In this document: positions 9,139 through 18,702 of the stretch, piece by piece
Layout: every line of letters begins with the position of its first letter
Position numbering within the stretch: position 1 is the first letter of the stretch
Assembly (NCBI GenBank): GCA_028343155.1
Contig: JAOLXX010000007.1
Location: forward strand, 25,732 to 89,731
Direction of reading: 5' to 3'
DNA length: 64,000 nucleotides
DNA from: Polaribacter sp.
GTDB taxonomy: Bacteria; Bacteroidota; Bacteroidia; Flavobacteriales; Flavobacteriaceae
Notes under the pieces: model-generated
Databases searched by the model: none
Seen by the model: only the letters and a program-made list of their open reading frames with translations
Told to the model about the DNA's origin: nothing
Translations under genes and position numbers: made by a program

Positions 9139-10400
9139 CCACGCTTATAAAATCGGCAACAATTATAGACCCTTCAAGTCCATATCACAATCAAAAAAAA
9201 GACATTTTAATTACGAATGGAATTATTGATAAAATAGAAGATTCCATAAAAAACAAAGATAATTACCAATTAGTATCACTGGCAAATTTGCATGTTTCTT
9301 GCGGTTGGTTTGACACGAGTGTTTCATTTGGAGAACCAGGCTTTGAAGAAAGAGAAACCATTAGCAATGGATTAAATGTTGCTGCAAAAAGTGGCTTCAC
9401 TTCTGTGGCAGTAAACGCCAATTCAAATCCCGTTATTGACTCAAAATCTACTGTTGAATTTTTAAGAAACAGCGCAAAAGGATTTGCCACAAACCTCTAC
9501 CCTATTGCAGCCTTAACACAAGGTAGCAAAGGTTTAGAAATGGCAGAGTTATTTGACATGCAACAATCTGGAGCCATTGCTTTTTCGGATTATAACAAAC
9601 CAATTGCTAATGACAATTTAATGAAAATTGCGCTTTTATATGCTCAAAACTTTGATGGGTTAGTGCTCAGTTTTCCAAAAAACAATTCCATCGCTGGTGA
9701 AGGAATTGCAAATGAAGGAATAAACAGTACAAAATTAGGACTAAAAGGAAACCCTTCTTTGGCAGAGCACCTACAAATCTCTAGCCATTTATCTTTACTA
9801 GAATACACAGGAGGAAAATTACATATTCCCACAATTTCTACGACAAAATCTGTTGCATTAATTAAAGAAGCCAAAAAGAAAGGACTCCAAGTAACCTGTA
9901 GCGTTTCTGCTCACCATTTAATATTATCTGATGATGAATTGCATGGTTTTGATAGCAACTTTAAAGTAAACCCACCATTAAGAACAAAATCTGACCTAAA
10001 TGGATTGCAAAAAGGGGTTAAATCTGGAGTGATAGATATAATTACCTCAGATCACAACCCCATTGATATCGAGAACAAAAAAGTAGAATTTAGCGAAGCA
10101 AAAGACGGGGCAATAGGTCTAGAGAGTTCTTTTGGAGCAATAAATTCAGTGTTGGATTTAGATGATTTCATCACCCATATTACAAGTAAACCAAAAGCTA
10201 TTTTCGGACTAGAAAATCATTCTATTAAAGAAAAAAATAAAGCAGAAATTACTTTGTTTGATCCTAATAATGAGTATGTATTTTCAAAGGAGCATATTTT
10301 ATCAACATCAAAAAATAGCCCTTTTTTAGATAAAAAGCTAAGAGGTAAAGCATATGGAATTTACGCAAATGAGCAACTTATCCTAAATCAAATATCTTAA
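9135..10400 (+). CDS. Dihydroorotase-like protein lacking metal-binding histidines
   Basis: A 421-residue member of the amidohydrolase superfamily that aligns with type I dihydroorotase (pyrimidine synthesis). The N-terminal small domain and the TIM barrel are recognisable (FGEPGFEERETI, AIAFSDYNKPI, VSAHHLILSDDEL, VNPPLR, ITSDHNPID). The metal site is lost: the DxHxHxREPG motif reads DTSVSFGEPG (residues 60-69), the expected histidines in the later VxxH and HVxHVST motifs are S and T, while the late aspartate (SDH) remains. Family knowledge: inactive PyrC' homologues act as structural partners of aspartate carbamoyltransferase. Whether this one does so is an inference. It is co-transcribed with the BatA-domain gene. 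Confidence 0.85.
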   Translation: MTTLIKSATIIDPSSPYHNQKKDILITNGIIDKIEDSIKNKDNYQLVSLANLHVSCGWFDTSVSFGEPGFEERETISNGLNVAAKSGFTSVAVNANSNPVIDSKSTVEFLRNSAKGFATNLYPIAALTQGSKGLEMAELFDMQQSGAIAFSDYNKPIANDNLMKIALLYAQNFDGLVLSFPKNNSIAGEGIANEGINSTKLGLKGNPSLAEHLQISSHLSLLEYTGGKLHIPTISTTKSVALIKEAKKKGLQVTCSVSAHHLILSDDELHGFDSNFKVNPPLRTKSDLNGLQKGVKSGVIDIITSDHNPIDIENKKVEFSEAKDGAIGLESSFGAINSVLDLDDFITHITSKPKAIFGLENHSIKEKNKAEITLFDPNNEYVFSKEHILSTSKNSPFLDKKLRGKAYGIYANEQLILNQIS

Positions 10401-10493
10401 AATTAAAGAGAAAGAAGAAAGATTCCATTCTTTGGTAATCAATATCAAGTCTTACATAAGAACTTATAATTTCCACAAAAAAGCAATATAAAA

Positions 10494-11135
10494 ATGAGCG
10501 ATTTGCATTATTTGGTTAGACCACCCAAAACAGCAATCAAAAATCCGCCTTTATTAATCTTACTTCACGGCTACGGAAGTAATGAACAAGATTTATTTTC
10601 TTTTACAGAAGAACTACCAGACGAGTTTCTAATTATTAGCGCACAAGCTCCTCGGTCTATGGGCTCTGGAAGTTATGCTTGGTATGCTATAAATTTTGAT
10701 GCTATGAATGGTAAATTTTCAGACTTAGAACAAGCCAAAGAAGCTATTGATAAAATAGCTGTTTTTATTGATGAAATAAAAGAGAAGTACAAAACAAATC
10801 CAGATAAGACTTTTTTACTAGGATTTAGTCAAGGAGCTATTTTAAGCTATTCTCTAAGTTTTTTCTACCCAAATAAAGTACAGCATGTAATTGCATTGAG
10901 CGGATACATAAACACCGAATTATTACCAACCACTATTTCTAGAAAAATTGAAACATCCTATTATTGTTCCCACGGCTCTGTAGACCAAGTACTACCTGTA
11001 ATATGGGCTAGGAAATCAAAACCTTTTTTAGACAATTTAGGCTTTCAAAACAAGTATTCTGAATACCCTGTTGGACATGGAGTTGCACCACAAAATTTTC
11101 ACAGTTTCAAAACTTGGATTGAAGAACGTTTGTAG
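10494..11135 (+). CDS. Carboxylesterase/phospholipase, alpha/beta hydrolase
   Basis: A 213-residue cytoplasmic hydrolase of the phospholipase/carboxylesterase family (abhydrolase_2, as in YpfH). It has the oxyanion-loop motif LLHGYGSNEQDL (about residues 23-34), the nucleophile elbow GFSQGA (about 109-114), an acid in DQVLP and the catalytic histidine in GHGVAP. Length is normal for the family. It appears to be a single-gene unit. The physiological ester is not known. Confidence 0.9.
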   Translation: MSDLHYLVRPPKTAIKNPPLLILLHGYGSNEQDLFSFTEELPDEFLIISAQAPRSMGSGSYAWYAINFDAMNGKFSDLEQAKEAIDKIAVFIDEIKEKYKTNPDKTFLLGFSQGAILSYSLSFFYPNKVQHVIALSGYINTELLPTTISRKIETSYYCSHGSVDQVLPVIWARKSKPFLDNLGFQNKYSEYPVGHGVAPQNFHSFKTWIEERL

Positions 11136-11300
11136 GTTGAATTCTCTTCAAAGAAGAAGGTATGGTTAAGAACAAAACACCTTAAATTTGGAAATAATGC
11201 AATGAGAGTGCTAACATAATTATATAAAACCAATTGACTTTTTTATTTTTTAGTTTTAAATTATTAAATTAGTTACGTCAAACCGTTGAATTACAAAATC

Positions 11301-11693
11301 ATGCAAAATCAAATTAAGTTTTACGAAAACAAATTAGCATACGAAATGGATCCTTCAGATTTATATGCAAATTTTGAAAATAACACAGACTATATTGCAC
11401 TTGATACAAGACAAAATTTCGGGTATGATAAAGAACACATTCCAACTGCAATCAATATTCCACACAAAGAAATGACAGCAGCAACTACAAAACATCTTGA
11501 TCCGTCAAAAACATATGTTTGTTATTGCGATGGAATTGGCTGCAATGCCTCAACAAAAGGCGCACTGAAAATGACGCAATTAGGTTTTAAAGTGAAAGAG
11601 CTTATAGGCGGAATTGAATGGTGGAAAATTGACGGTTATGCTACTGAAGGAACAAAACCTACCAAGGGCGCTATGTTTGAATGTGCCTGCTAA
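11301..11693 (+). CDS. Rhodanese-like domain protein
   Basis: A 130-residue single-domain rhodanese, probably a cytoplasmic sulfur carrier or sulfurtransferase. The fold markers are ALDTRQNFGYDKEHIPTAINIPH and the active-site region VCYCDGIGCN, whose Cys near residue 76 would carry persulfide; further cysteines at about 74 and 81 and a CAC C-terminus are unusual. I chose the ATG at 11301; the frame is open from a TTG at 11286, but that only adds five residues. Specific substrate unknown. Confidence 0.88.
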   Translation: MQNQIKFYENKLAYEMDPSDLYANFENNTDYIALDTRQNFGYDKEHIPTAINIPHKEMTAATTKHLDPSKTYVCYCDGIGCNASTKGALKMTQLGFKVKELIGGIEWWKIDGYATEGTKPTKGAMFECAC

Positions 11694-11860
11694 ACCTCTC
11701 CTTTACAAAAACAAAAAATACTAGCGAAAGCAGCATTCATTCGAACTTATTTTTGGTGTATTTTTATTTTGATTGAAAATTTCGTGAGTTCCAACTTGCA
11801 ACGCTCCATACACAAAACCATTCATACCAATTTAAACCTATAATGTCGCAACATTTAAAC

Positions 11861-11868
11861 TACCTTTG
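11861..11868 (+). promoter_or_regulatory. Promoter -7 element for DEAD-box helicase
   Basis: TACCTTTG, an exact TAnnTTTG match, 15 bases before the helicase ATG. It predicts a leader of fewer than ten bases. No convincing -33 TTTG is present. Confidence 0.55.
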
Positions 11869-11883
11869 CAGTAAAAATAATCA

Positions 11884-13119
11884 ATGCAGTTTTCTGAATT
11901 ATCGCTACATAAATCAATCTTAAAAGCAGTTGCTGAAGAAAGGTATCACACAACCACTCAAGTACAAGAAAAGACAATTCCCCTAGTTTTAGCTAAAAAA
12001 AACACAATCGTCTCTGCACAGACTGGTACTGGAAAAACGGCTGCTTTTGCGTTGCCTATTATTCAATTACTACTTGACAAACAAGATACAGATGAAGGCG
12101 AAAAAAAAATAAAATCATTAATTATAACACCAACTCGTGAGTTGGCAATTCAAATTTTAGAAAATTTTGTAAGCTTTAGCAAATACACTGATTTAAAAAC
12201 GACTGCAGTTTTTGGCGGTGTTTCTTTAGAGCCACAAAAAGAAATATTGAGAAAAGGGGTAGATATCTTAGTTGCTACACCAGGAAGATTAATTGATTTA
12301 GAAATCCAAGGAAACATTGATATTAGTGCTATTGAAATTTTTGTTTTAGATGAAGCAGATTTAATGCTTGACATGGGTTTTATCGCCGATGTAAAAAAAA
12401 TAGAAGCATTATGTCCTAAGAAAAAACAAACCTTGCTTTTTTCTGCTACAATTCCAGAAAAAATAGATGAATTGGCAAAAAGATTCCTAAAAAGCCCTAT
12501 TAAAATTGAAATAAACCCTGAAGAAACTACCGCAAAAAATATTGGTCAGTTATTGTATTATCTTCCCAAAAAGAATAAAACAGATTTGTGTTTACACCTC
12601 TTAAGAAATACCATAAATGGTAAGATAATCATTTTTCGGCGCACAAAATTTGGCGTTGACAAATTAGAGGAATCACTAAATAAAAATAGCTATAAAGTTA
12701 CTAGTATCCACGGAGATAAAACGCAAGCAGTAAGAAATAAAGCAATTGAAGATTTTAAGAATCAAAAATCGAATATATTGATTGCAACGGATGTTGCAGC
12801 AAGAGGAATTGACATTACAAATGTAGATGCAATTATTAATTTTGACATTCCGAACATTCCTGAAACCTATATTCACAGAATTGGACGGACAGGTAGAGCA
12901 GGAAAGTCTGGAATTGCCTTTTCTTTTTGTTCTCCGGATGAAAATGCATATATTAAATTGATTGAAAATTTAATTGATAAACCGATTAAAATTATTACTG
13001 AGCATCCTTATGTTATCGACAAACCAAAGCATAAAAAACTACAACCCAATACAATTAGTAAAAACAAAAAAGGAAGAAAATCTGAAGCTTCTAAAAAGAG
13101 AAAGAAACGCTGGTATTAA
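11884..13119 (+). CDS. DEAD-box RNA helicase
   Basis: A 411-residue ATP-dependent RNA helicase. Motifs in order: Q motif region (TTQVQEKTIP), Walker A SAQTGTGKTAAF, PTRELAIQI, GG loop, TPGRL, DEAD box LDEADLMLD, SAT, then the second RecA domain with VTSIHGDKTQ, ATDVAARGID and HRIGRTGRAG. A short basic tail rich in lysine and arginine (KKGRKSEASKKRKKRW) likely binds RNA. It belongs to the RhlE-type group and is likely involved in ribosome assembly or RNA turnover. A second, longer DEAD-box gene lies near 53 kb. Confidence 0.94.
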   Translation: MQFSELSLHKSILKAVAEERYHTTTQVQEKTIPLVLAKKNTIVSAQTGTGKTAAFALPIIQLLLDKQDTDEGEKKIKSLIITPTRELAIQILENFVSFSKYTDLKTTAVFGGVSLEPQKEILRKGVDILVATPGRLIDLEIQGNIDISAIEIFVLDEADLMLDMGFIADVKKIEALCPKKKQTLLFSATIPEKIDELAKRFLKSPIKIEINPEETTAKNIGQLLYYLPKKNKTDLCLHLLRNTINGKIIIFRRTKFGVDKLEESLNKNSYKVTSIHGDKTQAVRNKAIEDFKNQKSNILIATDVAARGIDITNVDAIINFDIPNIPETYIHRIGRTGRAGKSGIAFSFCSPDENAYIKLIENLIDKPIKIITEHPYVIDKPKHKKLQPNTISKNKKGRKSEASKKRKKRWY

Positions 13120-13179
13120 TTTCTTGTAACACGCACTTTATTTGATATTAAATAGGGAGTAATTCCTAAAAACAGCACT

Positions 13180-13208
13180 CACGATAATCCCTTAAAAAAT
13201 CTATCGTG
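13180..13208. repeat. Intergenic inverted repeat
   Basis: CACGATA (13180-13186) and TATCGTG (13202-13208) form a seven-base stem with a 15-base loop between convergent genes. It lacks a T run, so I do not call it a terminator with confidence. Confidence 0.35.
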
Positions 13209-13290
13209 CCTAATAAATTATCTTTTTAGTCTAGGCTACTTTTAAAAATTATAAATCTTAGAAAAAAAAACGAATTTAAATTTACTTTTC

Positions 13291-13896
13291 TTAAAACACT
13301 TTTATTGAGCAACCAATTGCTCTTGTTTTTGTTTTTACAAGCTTTTTACCTGCTAACAGTGCATCTAAAGCATCTTCTACATACTTTTCTGTCACTGCTT
13401 CTGGCTTTCTAGAACTATTATCTATGGCGCCAATATATTCGACGTTCATCCCTGACTTACTTACAATATAAACATGAGGGGTTTTTGTTGCTCCAAATTT
13501 CGGATACACATTCTGTCCTTCATCAAATAAGTAGGGAAACGTGAAGCCTTTTTCTGAAGCACGTACTTTCATGTCTTCAAATCCATCTCCTTTAGAAGCT
13601 CTTGGATCGTTTGGGTTGATAGCAATCACAGGATAACCTAATATCTTGTATTTGAGATCTAAAGCAATTATTCGATCTTCATTAACAACTGAATACGGAC
13701 ATTGATTACAGGTAAAAATAATCACAAATCCTTTTGCTTCCTTATAATCTGATAAAGAAACCATTGTATCATCAATATTCTTTAATTTAAAGTCTTCAAT
13801 AACGTCACCAACTTGGTAACCTTCAGCAATTTCCATTGTGAATGCACTTGCTATTAAACATACAAATAGAATTAAAATCGTTTTTGTGAGTTTCAT
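13291..13896 (-). CDS. Exported thioredoxin-fold protein (AhpC/TSA family)
   Basis: A 201-residue secreted or periplasmic protein. An N-terminal signal sequence (MKLTKTILILFVCLIASAFT) is followed by an AhpC/TSA-type redoxin domain with the CxxC motif FTCNQCPYS near residue 58-66. Similar proteins reduce or oxidise thiols or peroxides. The C-terminus is variable (ends in SIKVF). It lies 18 bases after the TlpA-like lipoprotein gene on the same strand, so the two probably form an envelope redox operon. Confidence 0.87.
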   Translation of the reverse strand: MKLTKTILILFVCLIASAFTMEIAEGYQVGDVIEDFKLKNIDDTMVSLSDYKEAKGFVIIFTCNQCPYSVVNEDRIIALDLKYKILGYPVIAINPNDPRASKGDGFEDMKVRASEKGFTFPYLFDEGQNVYPKFGATKTPHVYIVSKSGMNVEYIGAIDNSSRKPEAVTEKYVEDALDALLAGKKLVKTKTRAIGCSIKVF

Positions 13897-13914
13897 TTTA
13901 TATTTATTTTAAGT

Positions 13915-14400
13915 TTATAAAAAAGGTTGTAATTCAGTTTCTAATTGATCATAATCAAAAGATTGCTCGTAAAATTTCCTATCTTTTCCATTATAAATTA
14001 TTGTAGCTGGTATCGCTCCAGACCAACTAGAATCGATAGCTTTTATCCAAAAGTTTTCGTTAATGTCATTCAATAAAACAACCTTAGATTGTAGTTTTTT
14101 CTTATTAATGAACGGAATTAATCTTTTAGCTACTTGCTTTGGAAAATCTAAACTCACTAAAATGACCGTTACATTTTTAGCTACATATTCTTTGTTTATT
14201 TTTTCAAAAGCGGGCAATTCTTTAACACAAGGTGCACACCAAGTTGCCCAAAAATTAATGACATATGTTTTACCATCATTCTTTTCTAACAAGGGTTTTA
14301 ACTCATTATAGGTATAAGACTGTACTGAAGTTATTTCTTCATTTTTACAAGAACATAAAAGTGATATCAGCAATAAAGTGACCAAACATTTTTTTATCAT
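13915..14400 (-). CDS. TlpA-like thioredoxin lipoprotein
   Basis: A 161-residue lipoprotein. The signal peptide ends in a lipobox (LLISLLCSC) with the modified cysteine at about residue 16-18. The thioredoxin domain contains the active site FWATWCAPC (about residues 50-58) and the cis-proline segment GAIPATIIYNG. It is expected to act as a thiol-disulfide reductase anchored in the envelope. It is the first gene of a two-gene unit with the AhpC/TSA-type protein. Confidence 0.9.
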   Translation of the reverse strand: MIKKCLVTLLLISLLCSCKNEEITSVQSYTYNELKPLLEKNDGKTYVINFWATWCAPCVKELPAFEKINKEYVAKNVTVILVSLDFPKQVAKRLIPFINKKKLQSKVVLLNDINENFWIKAIDSSWSGAIPATIIYNGKDRKFYEQSFDYDQLETELQPFL

Positions 14401-14526
14401 TTTTTAAAATTACAAAGAAGATTTGTGACTATAAAATAATTAATGCTTTTTTAATAATATTAACCTCATAAAAGAAGTTCATTTAAGAAGTAAAAAAAGT
14501 AAAGAATAAGAACACACCAAATCAAC

Positions 14527-14545
14527 TTCTACAGTAGCTGTAGAA
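14527..14545. repeat. Perfect hairpin downstream of pyrD
   Basis: TTCTACAG, a three-base loop and CTGTAGAA, eight perfect pairs just after the pyrD stop on its strand. There is no T run, so it may be a 3'-end stabilising hairpin rather than an intrinsic terminator. Confidence 0.45.
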
Positions 14546-14556
14546 ATGATATGAAA

Positions 14557-15591
14557 TTATAATTTTGATAAAATTGCTTTGTTAATCCGCTTTACCAAAG
14601 CGGGTCCTTCATATATAAAACCAGTATAGACTTGCACTAGATCTGCTCCAGCATTTAATTTCTCTAAGGCATCTTTTTCTGAATGAATACCTCCTACTCC
14701 AATAATAGGAAAAGATTTATTAGAAGTATTTGCTAAATATTGAATAACTTCTGTGCTTTGTTTTTTTAATGGCTGACCACTTAGTCCACCATTTCCAATT
14801 GCAGCCAAACGCTCTTTAGAAACTTTCAAGCCTACTCTATTTGTCGAAGTATTAGAAGCGATCACACCATCTATTTTTGTTTCATTCACCAAGTCTATAA
14901 TTTCATCTAATTGAATTGTATTTAAATCCGGTGCTATTTTTAATAAGATTGGTTTTTGGATTTTTTCTTCAGTATTCATTTTTTTGCAGGCAGATATCAA
15001 CTCTAATAAATAGTCTTTATCATTCAATTTTGCATGACTCCCAACATTAGGGCAACTCACATTCAATACAAAATAATCTACAAAAGGATGCAAGGCTTTA
15101 AAAACTTCACAATAATCTTGAGTATATTTATCTGGAGTTGTTGTTGTATTTTTACCAATATTTCCTCCAACAATAACCTGCCCTTTATTCTTTTTTAAAT
15201 TTTTAATAGCAGCTTCAATTCCGTCATTATTAAAACCCATTCTATTAATAATACCCTGGTCGTCTTTTAATCTGAATAATCTTTTTTTAGGATTACCCAT
15301 TTGTGCTTTTGGAGTTACAGTGCCTATTTCTATAAACCCAAAACCAAAATTAGCTAACTCATTGTATAAAACAGCATTCTTATCAAAACCTGCAGCCAAA
15401 CCCACTGGGTTTTTAAAAGTAATTCCAAATAAAGTTCTTTCTAAACGTTTGTCTTTAATAATATATAAGTTTCTAAAAATTGAAGAAACAAAAGGAATTT
15501 TACAAACAATTTTGATTAAAGAAAATGTAAAATGATGAATTTTTTCTGGGTCGAATAAAAAGAATAGAGGTCTTACAACAGATTTGTACAT
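14557..15591 (-). CDS. pyrD: Quinone-dependent dihydroorotate dehydrogenase (class 2)
   Basis: Oxidises dihydroorotate to orotate in pyrimidine synthesis, passing electrons to membrane quinone. Its 344 residues and the N-terminal helical extension ([12 protein letters not shown]) mark class 2. FMN and substrate motifs include [10 protein letters not shown] (about residues 62-71), NRMGFNN, the catalytic serine in [30 protein letters not shown] and GVGGIHS. The dihydroorotase-like protein at 9.1-10.4 kb is in a related pathway but separate operon. It is transcribed divergently from the fatty-acid hydroxylase gene. Confidence 0.95.
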   Translation of the reverse strand: MYKSVVRPLFFLFDPEKIHHFTFSLIKIVCKIPFVSSIFRNLYIIKDKRLERTLFGITFKNPVGLAAGFDKNAVLYNELANFGFGFIEIGTVTPKAQMGNPKKRLFRLKDDQGIINRMGFNNDGIEAAIKNLKKNKGQVIVGGNIGKNTTTTPDKYTQDYCEVFKALHPFVDYFVLNVSCPNVGSHAKLNDKDYLLELISACKKMNTEEKIQKPILLKIAPDLNTIQLDEIIDLVNETKIDGVIASNTSTNRVGLKVSKERLAAIGNGGLSGQPLKKQSTEVIQYLANTSNKSFPIIGVGGIHSEKDALEKLNAGADLVQVYTGFIYEGPALVKRINKAILSKL

Positions 15592-15744
15592 GTTTTCTTT
15601 AATTGGTAGGAGAAACCATTTAGCTTCTGTAATGCAAAATTAAGAATATTTAATTTTGTAATCCAAGAAATATAAAAAATTATACAAAACATTTTAAAGT
15701 TCCCGATTCATCAATTTTTATTATTTTAGTAGAAATTTAACTCT

Positions 15745-16581
15745 TTGGAAACACTATACACTTATTTTGAAACGATCCCCTCTATGCATAGAAGCTTAAT
15801 TTTAGTAGGTGGAATCACATTTTTTTGGATTTTAGAAGGGAGCGTACCGTTATTTAGATTTGATTACAAAAAATGGAAACATGCTTTTCCAAACTTATTT
15901 TTTACATTTACAACCATTCTGATCAATTTTACATTGGCTTTTTTATTGCTAAAAACCGCCGATTGGGTGCAAGCCAATAATTTTGGATTCATTAACTGGC
16001 TCCCAGAAATGCCTTTATGGTTGTATGTGACTTTAGGTGTTGTATTGTTAGATTTCTTTGGTGCTTATTTAGCGCACTATACAGAACACAAGGTAAAACC
16101 TCTATGGATGGTCCATTTGGTTCATCATTCAGACCACAAAGTAGATACAACAACTGCTAACAGACACCACCCCATCGAAAGCATCATCCGTTTTGCTTTT
16201 ACTTTATTGGGTGTTTTTATTGTTGGAACCCCCATTGCTATCGTAATGCTATACCAATCATTATCATTAATTTTTACGCAGCTTACTCACGCTAATATTA
16301 AGATTTCACCAAAGGTGGATAAGTTTTTGAGGTATTTTATTGTCTCTCCAGATATGCACAAAATTCATCACCATCATAAATTACCCTACACAGATGCGAA
16401 CTACGGAAACATCTTTTCTTTTTGGGACCGACTTTTAGGCACTTACATTGAAATGGACCGTGAAAAAATTGTTTATGGAGTAGATACTTTCCCTGATGAA
16501 GTTAAAAATTCATCGCTAAAAGAATTGCTAAAACAACCTTTTCAAGGATATCGAAAACCAACAGCTGTTGAAGAAATATAA
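15745..16581 (+). CDS. Sterol desaturase/fatty acid hydroxylase family protein
   Basis: A 278-residue di-iron membrane enzyme. Three histidine boxes are visible: HYTEH (about residue 112-116), HLVHHSDH with TANRHHP (about 127-149), and HKIHHHH (about 211-217), all of the type that ligates iron in sterol desaturases and fatty acid hydroxylases. Hydrophobic segments near 16-34, 50-70, 90-110 and 150-180 place it in the inner membrane. The start is a TTG (15745); an ATG at 15784 is an alternative but would remove residues before the first membrane segment. The substrate is unknown. Confidence 0.88.
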   Translation: METLYTYFETIPSMHRSLILVGGITFFWILEGSVPLFRFDYKKWKHAFPNLFFTFTTILINFTLAFLLLKTADWVQANNFGFINWLPEMPLWLYVTLGVVLLDFFGAYLAHYTEHKVKPLWMVHLVHHSDHKVDTTTANRHHPIESIIRFAFTLLGVFIVGTPIAIVMLYQSLSLIFTQLTHANIKISPKVDKFLRYFIVSPDMHKIHHHHKLPYTDANYGNIFSFWDRLLGTYIEMDREKIVYGVDTFPDEVKNSSLKELLKQPFQGYRKPTAVEEI

Positions 16582-16586
16582 AAAGA

Positions 16587-17786
16587 TTATTCTTTTGAAT
16601 CGCTATCTACTTCTTTCTCAGAGGCTTCTTTGAGTTCTTTAAATTTACGAGTTCCTTCATACAATTCATACTTCACAAACCGACAGTTTAAATCTCCGTT
16701 TTTAAGCGCAATTCTTTTCGAAGTTCTTAAGCCTACACATTTTAAAGCGTCCGTATCTGAAGTAATCAACCAGGCTATTGAGCCTGGATAATTGTTCTTA
16801 AGCGTATCTCCTATTTTACTATAAAACTCTTCTACATCTATATTTAAACGCTCTCCATAAGGTGGATTAAATAAAATGGTCGTATTTCCAAAAACCTCTT
16901 TTGTGGAATTAAAAAAGTTGACATGATGTACTCCTATAAACTCTTCTAAATTTGCGTTTTCAATATTCGCTTTTGCTTTTTCTACTGCAGAAGGCGCTTT
17001 ATCAAATCCCATAATTTTGAAATGAGAAGAACGAATTTTCTTTAATAAAGATTCTTGGATCGTGAAATATAAATCTTCATCGTAATCTTTCCAGTTTTCA
17101 AAAGCAAACAATTTTCTGTTGATATTTGCAGGAATATTATTAGCAATCATTGCCGCTTCAATCAAAATTGTCCCCGACCCACACATAGGATCTATAAAGT
17201 TTTCATCACCTGTATAACCAGACAACAAAATCATACCAGCAGCCAAAACTTCGTTAATGGGTGCTATGTTTGTAGCTGTTCTGTAACCTCTTTTATGTAA
17301 TGAATCTCCAGAAGAATCTAAAGAGACTGTTAGCCATTCTTTTTGAATATGAATATGAATTTTTAAATCTGGATAATCTAAATCTACATTGGGTCTTTTA
17401 CTATATTTGTGACGAAAATAATCTGCAATTGCATCTTTCGATTTTAAAGAAATATAATGTGAATTTGATGTAAAGTTTTTAGAATTTACGACGGCTCCTA
17501 TCGCAAAAGTACCTTCCGTTTCTAAAAAGGTTTCCCATTTTATTTTCTGAATAGCTTCATACAAATCTTCTTCATCATATATTTTACAAACTTTAATCGG
17601 TTTTAAAATTCTTATAGCAGTTCTTAAAGCAATATTTGCTTTGTACATAAAACCTGTATCACCTCTAAAAGAAACGCTTCTAACCCCTTCTTTGACATCT
17701 TGGGCACCGAGTTCCTTCAATTCATTTGCTAAAACACTTTCTAAACCAAAAAGTGATATTGCCGTCATTTTAAAATCTTTGTTCAT
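16587..17786 (-). CDS. THUMP-domain class I SAM-dependent RNA methyltransferase
   Basis: A roughly 399-residue methyltransferase of the RlmL N-terminal/YpsC type that makes N2-methylguanosine in 23S rRNA. An N-terminal ferredoxin-like and THUMP region (LFGLESVLANELKELGAQDVKEG) binds RNA, then the methyltransferase part has FIDPMCGSGTILIEAA (SAM loop) and the catalytic NPPYGERL. I start it at the ATG at 17786 (MNKDFKMTAISLF). An upstream TTG at 17807 lies inside a TATTTTTG promoter element, so it cannot be the start. It is convergent with the fatty-acid hydroxylase gene. Confidence 0.9.
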   Translation of the reverse strand: MNKDFKMTAISLFGLESVLANELKELGAQDVKEGVRSVSFRGDTGFMYKANIALRTAIRILKPIKVCKIYDEEDLYEAIQKIKWETFLETEGTFAIGAVVNSKNFTSNSHYISLKSKDAIADYFRHKYSKRPNVDLDYPDLKIHIHIQKEWLTVSLDSSGDSLHKRGYRTATNIAPINEVLAAGMILLSGYTGDENFIDPMCGSGTILIEAAMIANNIPANINRKLFAFENWKDYDEDLYFTIQESLLKKIRSSHFKIMGFDKAPSAVEKAKANIENANLEEFIGVHHVNFFNSTKEVFGNTTILFNPPYGERLNIDVEEFYSKIGDTLKNNYPGSIAWLITSDTDALKCVGLRTSKRIALKNGDLNCRFVKYELYEGTRKFKELKEASEKEVDSDSKE

Positions 17787-17804
17787 ACTCATAAAAATTG
17801 ACTG

Positions 17805-17812
17805 CAAAAATA
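17805..17812 (-). promoter_or_regulatory. Promoter -7 element for THUMP methyltransferase
   Basis: TATTTTTG on the minus strand, an exact TAnnTTTG match about 19 bases upstream of the chosen ATG. Its presence helps to decide the start codon. Confidence 0.55.
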
Positions 17813-17976
17813 CATTTTATTAATAGGTTTTATAGTAATTAAGTTTTTCATTTTTTGAAACCTAAGATTTCGTTACTTTTACAAATTCTAATTCCATAAC
17901 GAGCAAGAGACAATTTAAAGCCAATAGAATTGAAAGCAATTCTAATACTAAATATCATTGATCGCAATTTTTAAAA

Positions 17977-18702
17977 ATGAAAACAAAAGATTGGTTTACA
18001 CATTGGTTTAATACTCCGTATTATCATATTTTATATAAAGAAAGAAATGATGATGAAGCACAGTTGTTTATGAAAAAGATGACTTCTTTTTTAAATTTGC
18101 CAAAAACAGCTCACATTCTAGATTTACCTTGTGGAAAAGGGCGTCATGCTGTTTTTTTAAACTCTTTAGGCTATAAAGTTACCGGTAGTGATTTGGCTGA
18201 AAACAGTATTTTAGCTGCGAAAGCATTTGAAAACAACACCTTAAACTTTTCGGTACATGACATGCGTCAACCTCTGAATAATAAATATGATGCTATATTT
18301 AATTTGTTTACTAGCTTTGGTTATTTTGAAGACGACAAAGAAGATATTGGTATTTTAGAAAACATGAAACGAGGATTAAATAAAGATGGTTTTTTTGTTT
18401 TCGACTTTTTAAATGCTAAAAAAGTAAAACTAAATCTAGTCGCTAATGAGACAAAAACAGTAGATCGGATTACTTTTAACATCAAAAGAGAAATTAAAAA
18501 TGGGTTTATCTTTAAGCATATTTCTTTTTCTGTTGACGATATAAACCATGCTTATACAGAAAGAGTAAAATATTTAGATCTTGATAAAATGACGAGTTTT
18601 TTTGAAAAAGTTGGTTTTACCATTATAAATGTTTTCGGAAATTATCATTTAAACACCTATGAAGATAAAACTTCTGATCGGTTAATTATTATTGCAAAAT
18701 GA
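17977..18702 (+). CDS. Class I SAM-dependent methyltransferase
   Basis: A 241-residue cytoplasmic methyltransferase. Motif I is ILDLPCGKGRHAVFL (about residues 46-60), followed by the acidic loop VTGSDLAENS and the motif YDAIFNLFTSFGYF. Related proteins act on small molecules; the target is not known. It overlaps the ZIP transporter gene by four bases (ATGA), so both are translated from one message. Confidence 0.88.
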   Translation: MKTKDWFTHWFNTPYYHILYKERNDDEAQLFMKKMTSFLNLPKTAHILDLPCGKGRHAVFLNSLGYKVTGSDLAENSILAAKAFENNTLNFSVHDMRQPLNNKYDAIFNLFTSFGYFEDDKEDIGILENMKRGLNKDGFFVFDFLNAKKVKLNLVANETKTVDRITFNIKREIKNGFIFKHISFSVDDINHAYTERVKYLDLDKMTSFFEKVGFTIINVFGNYHLNTYEDKTSDRLIIIAK

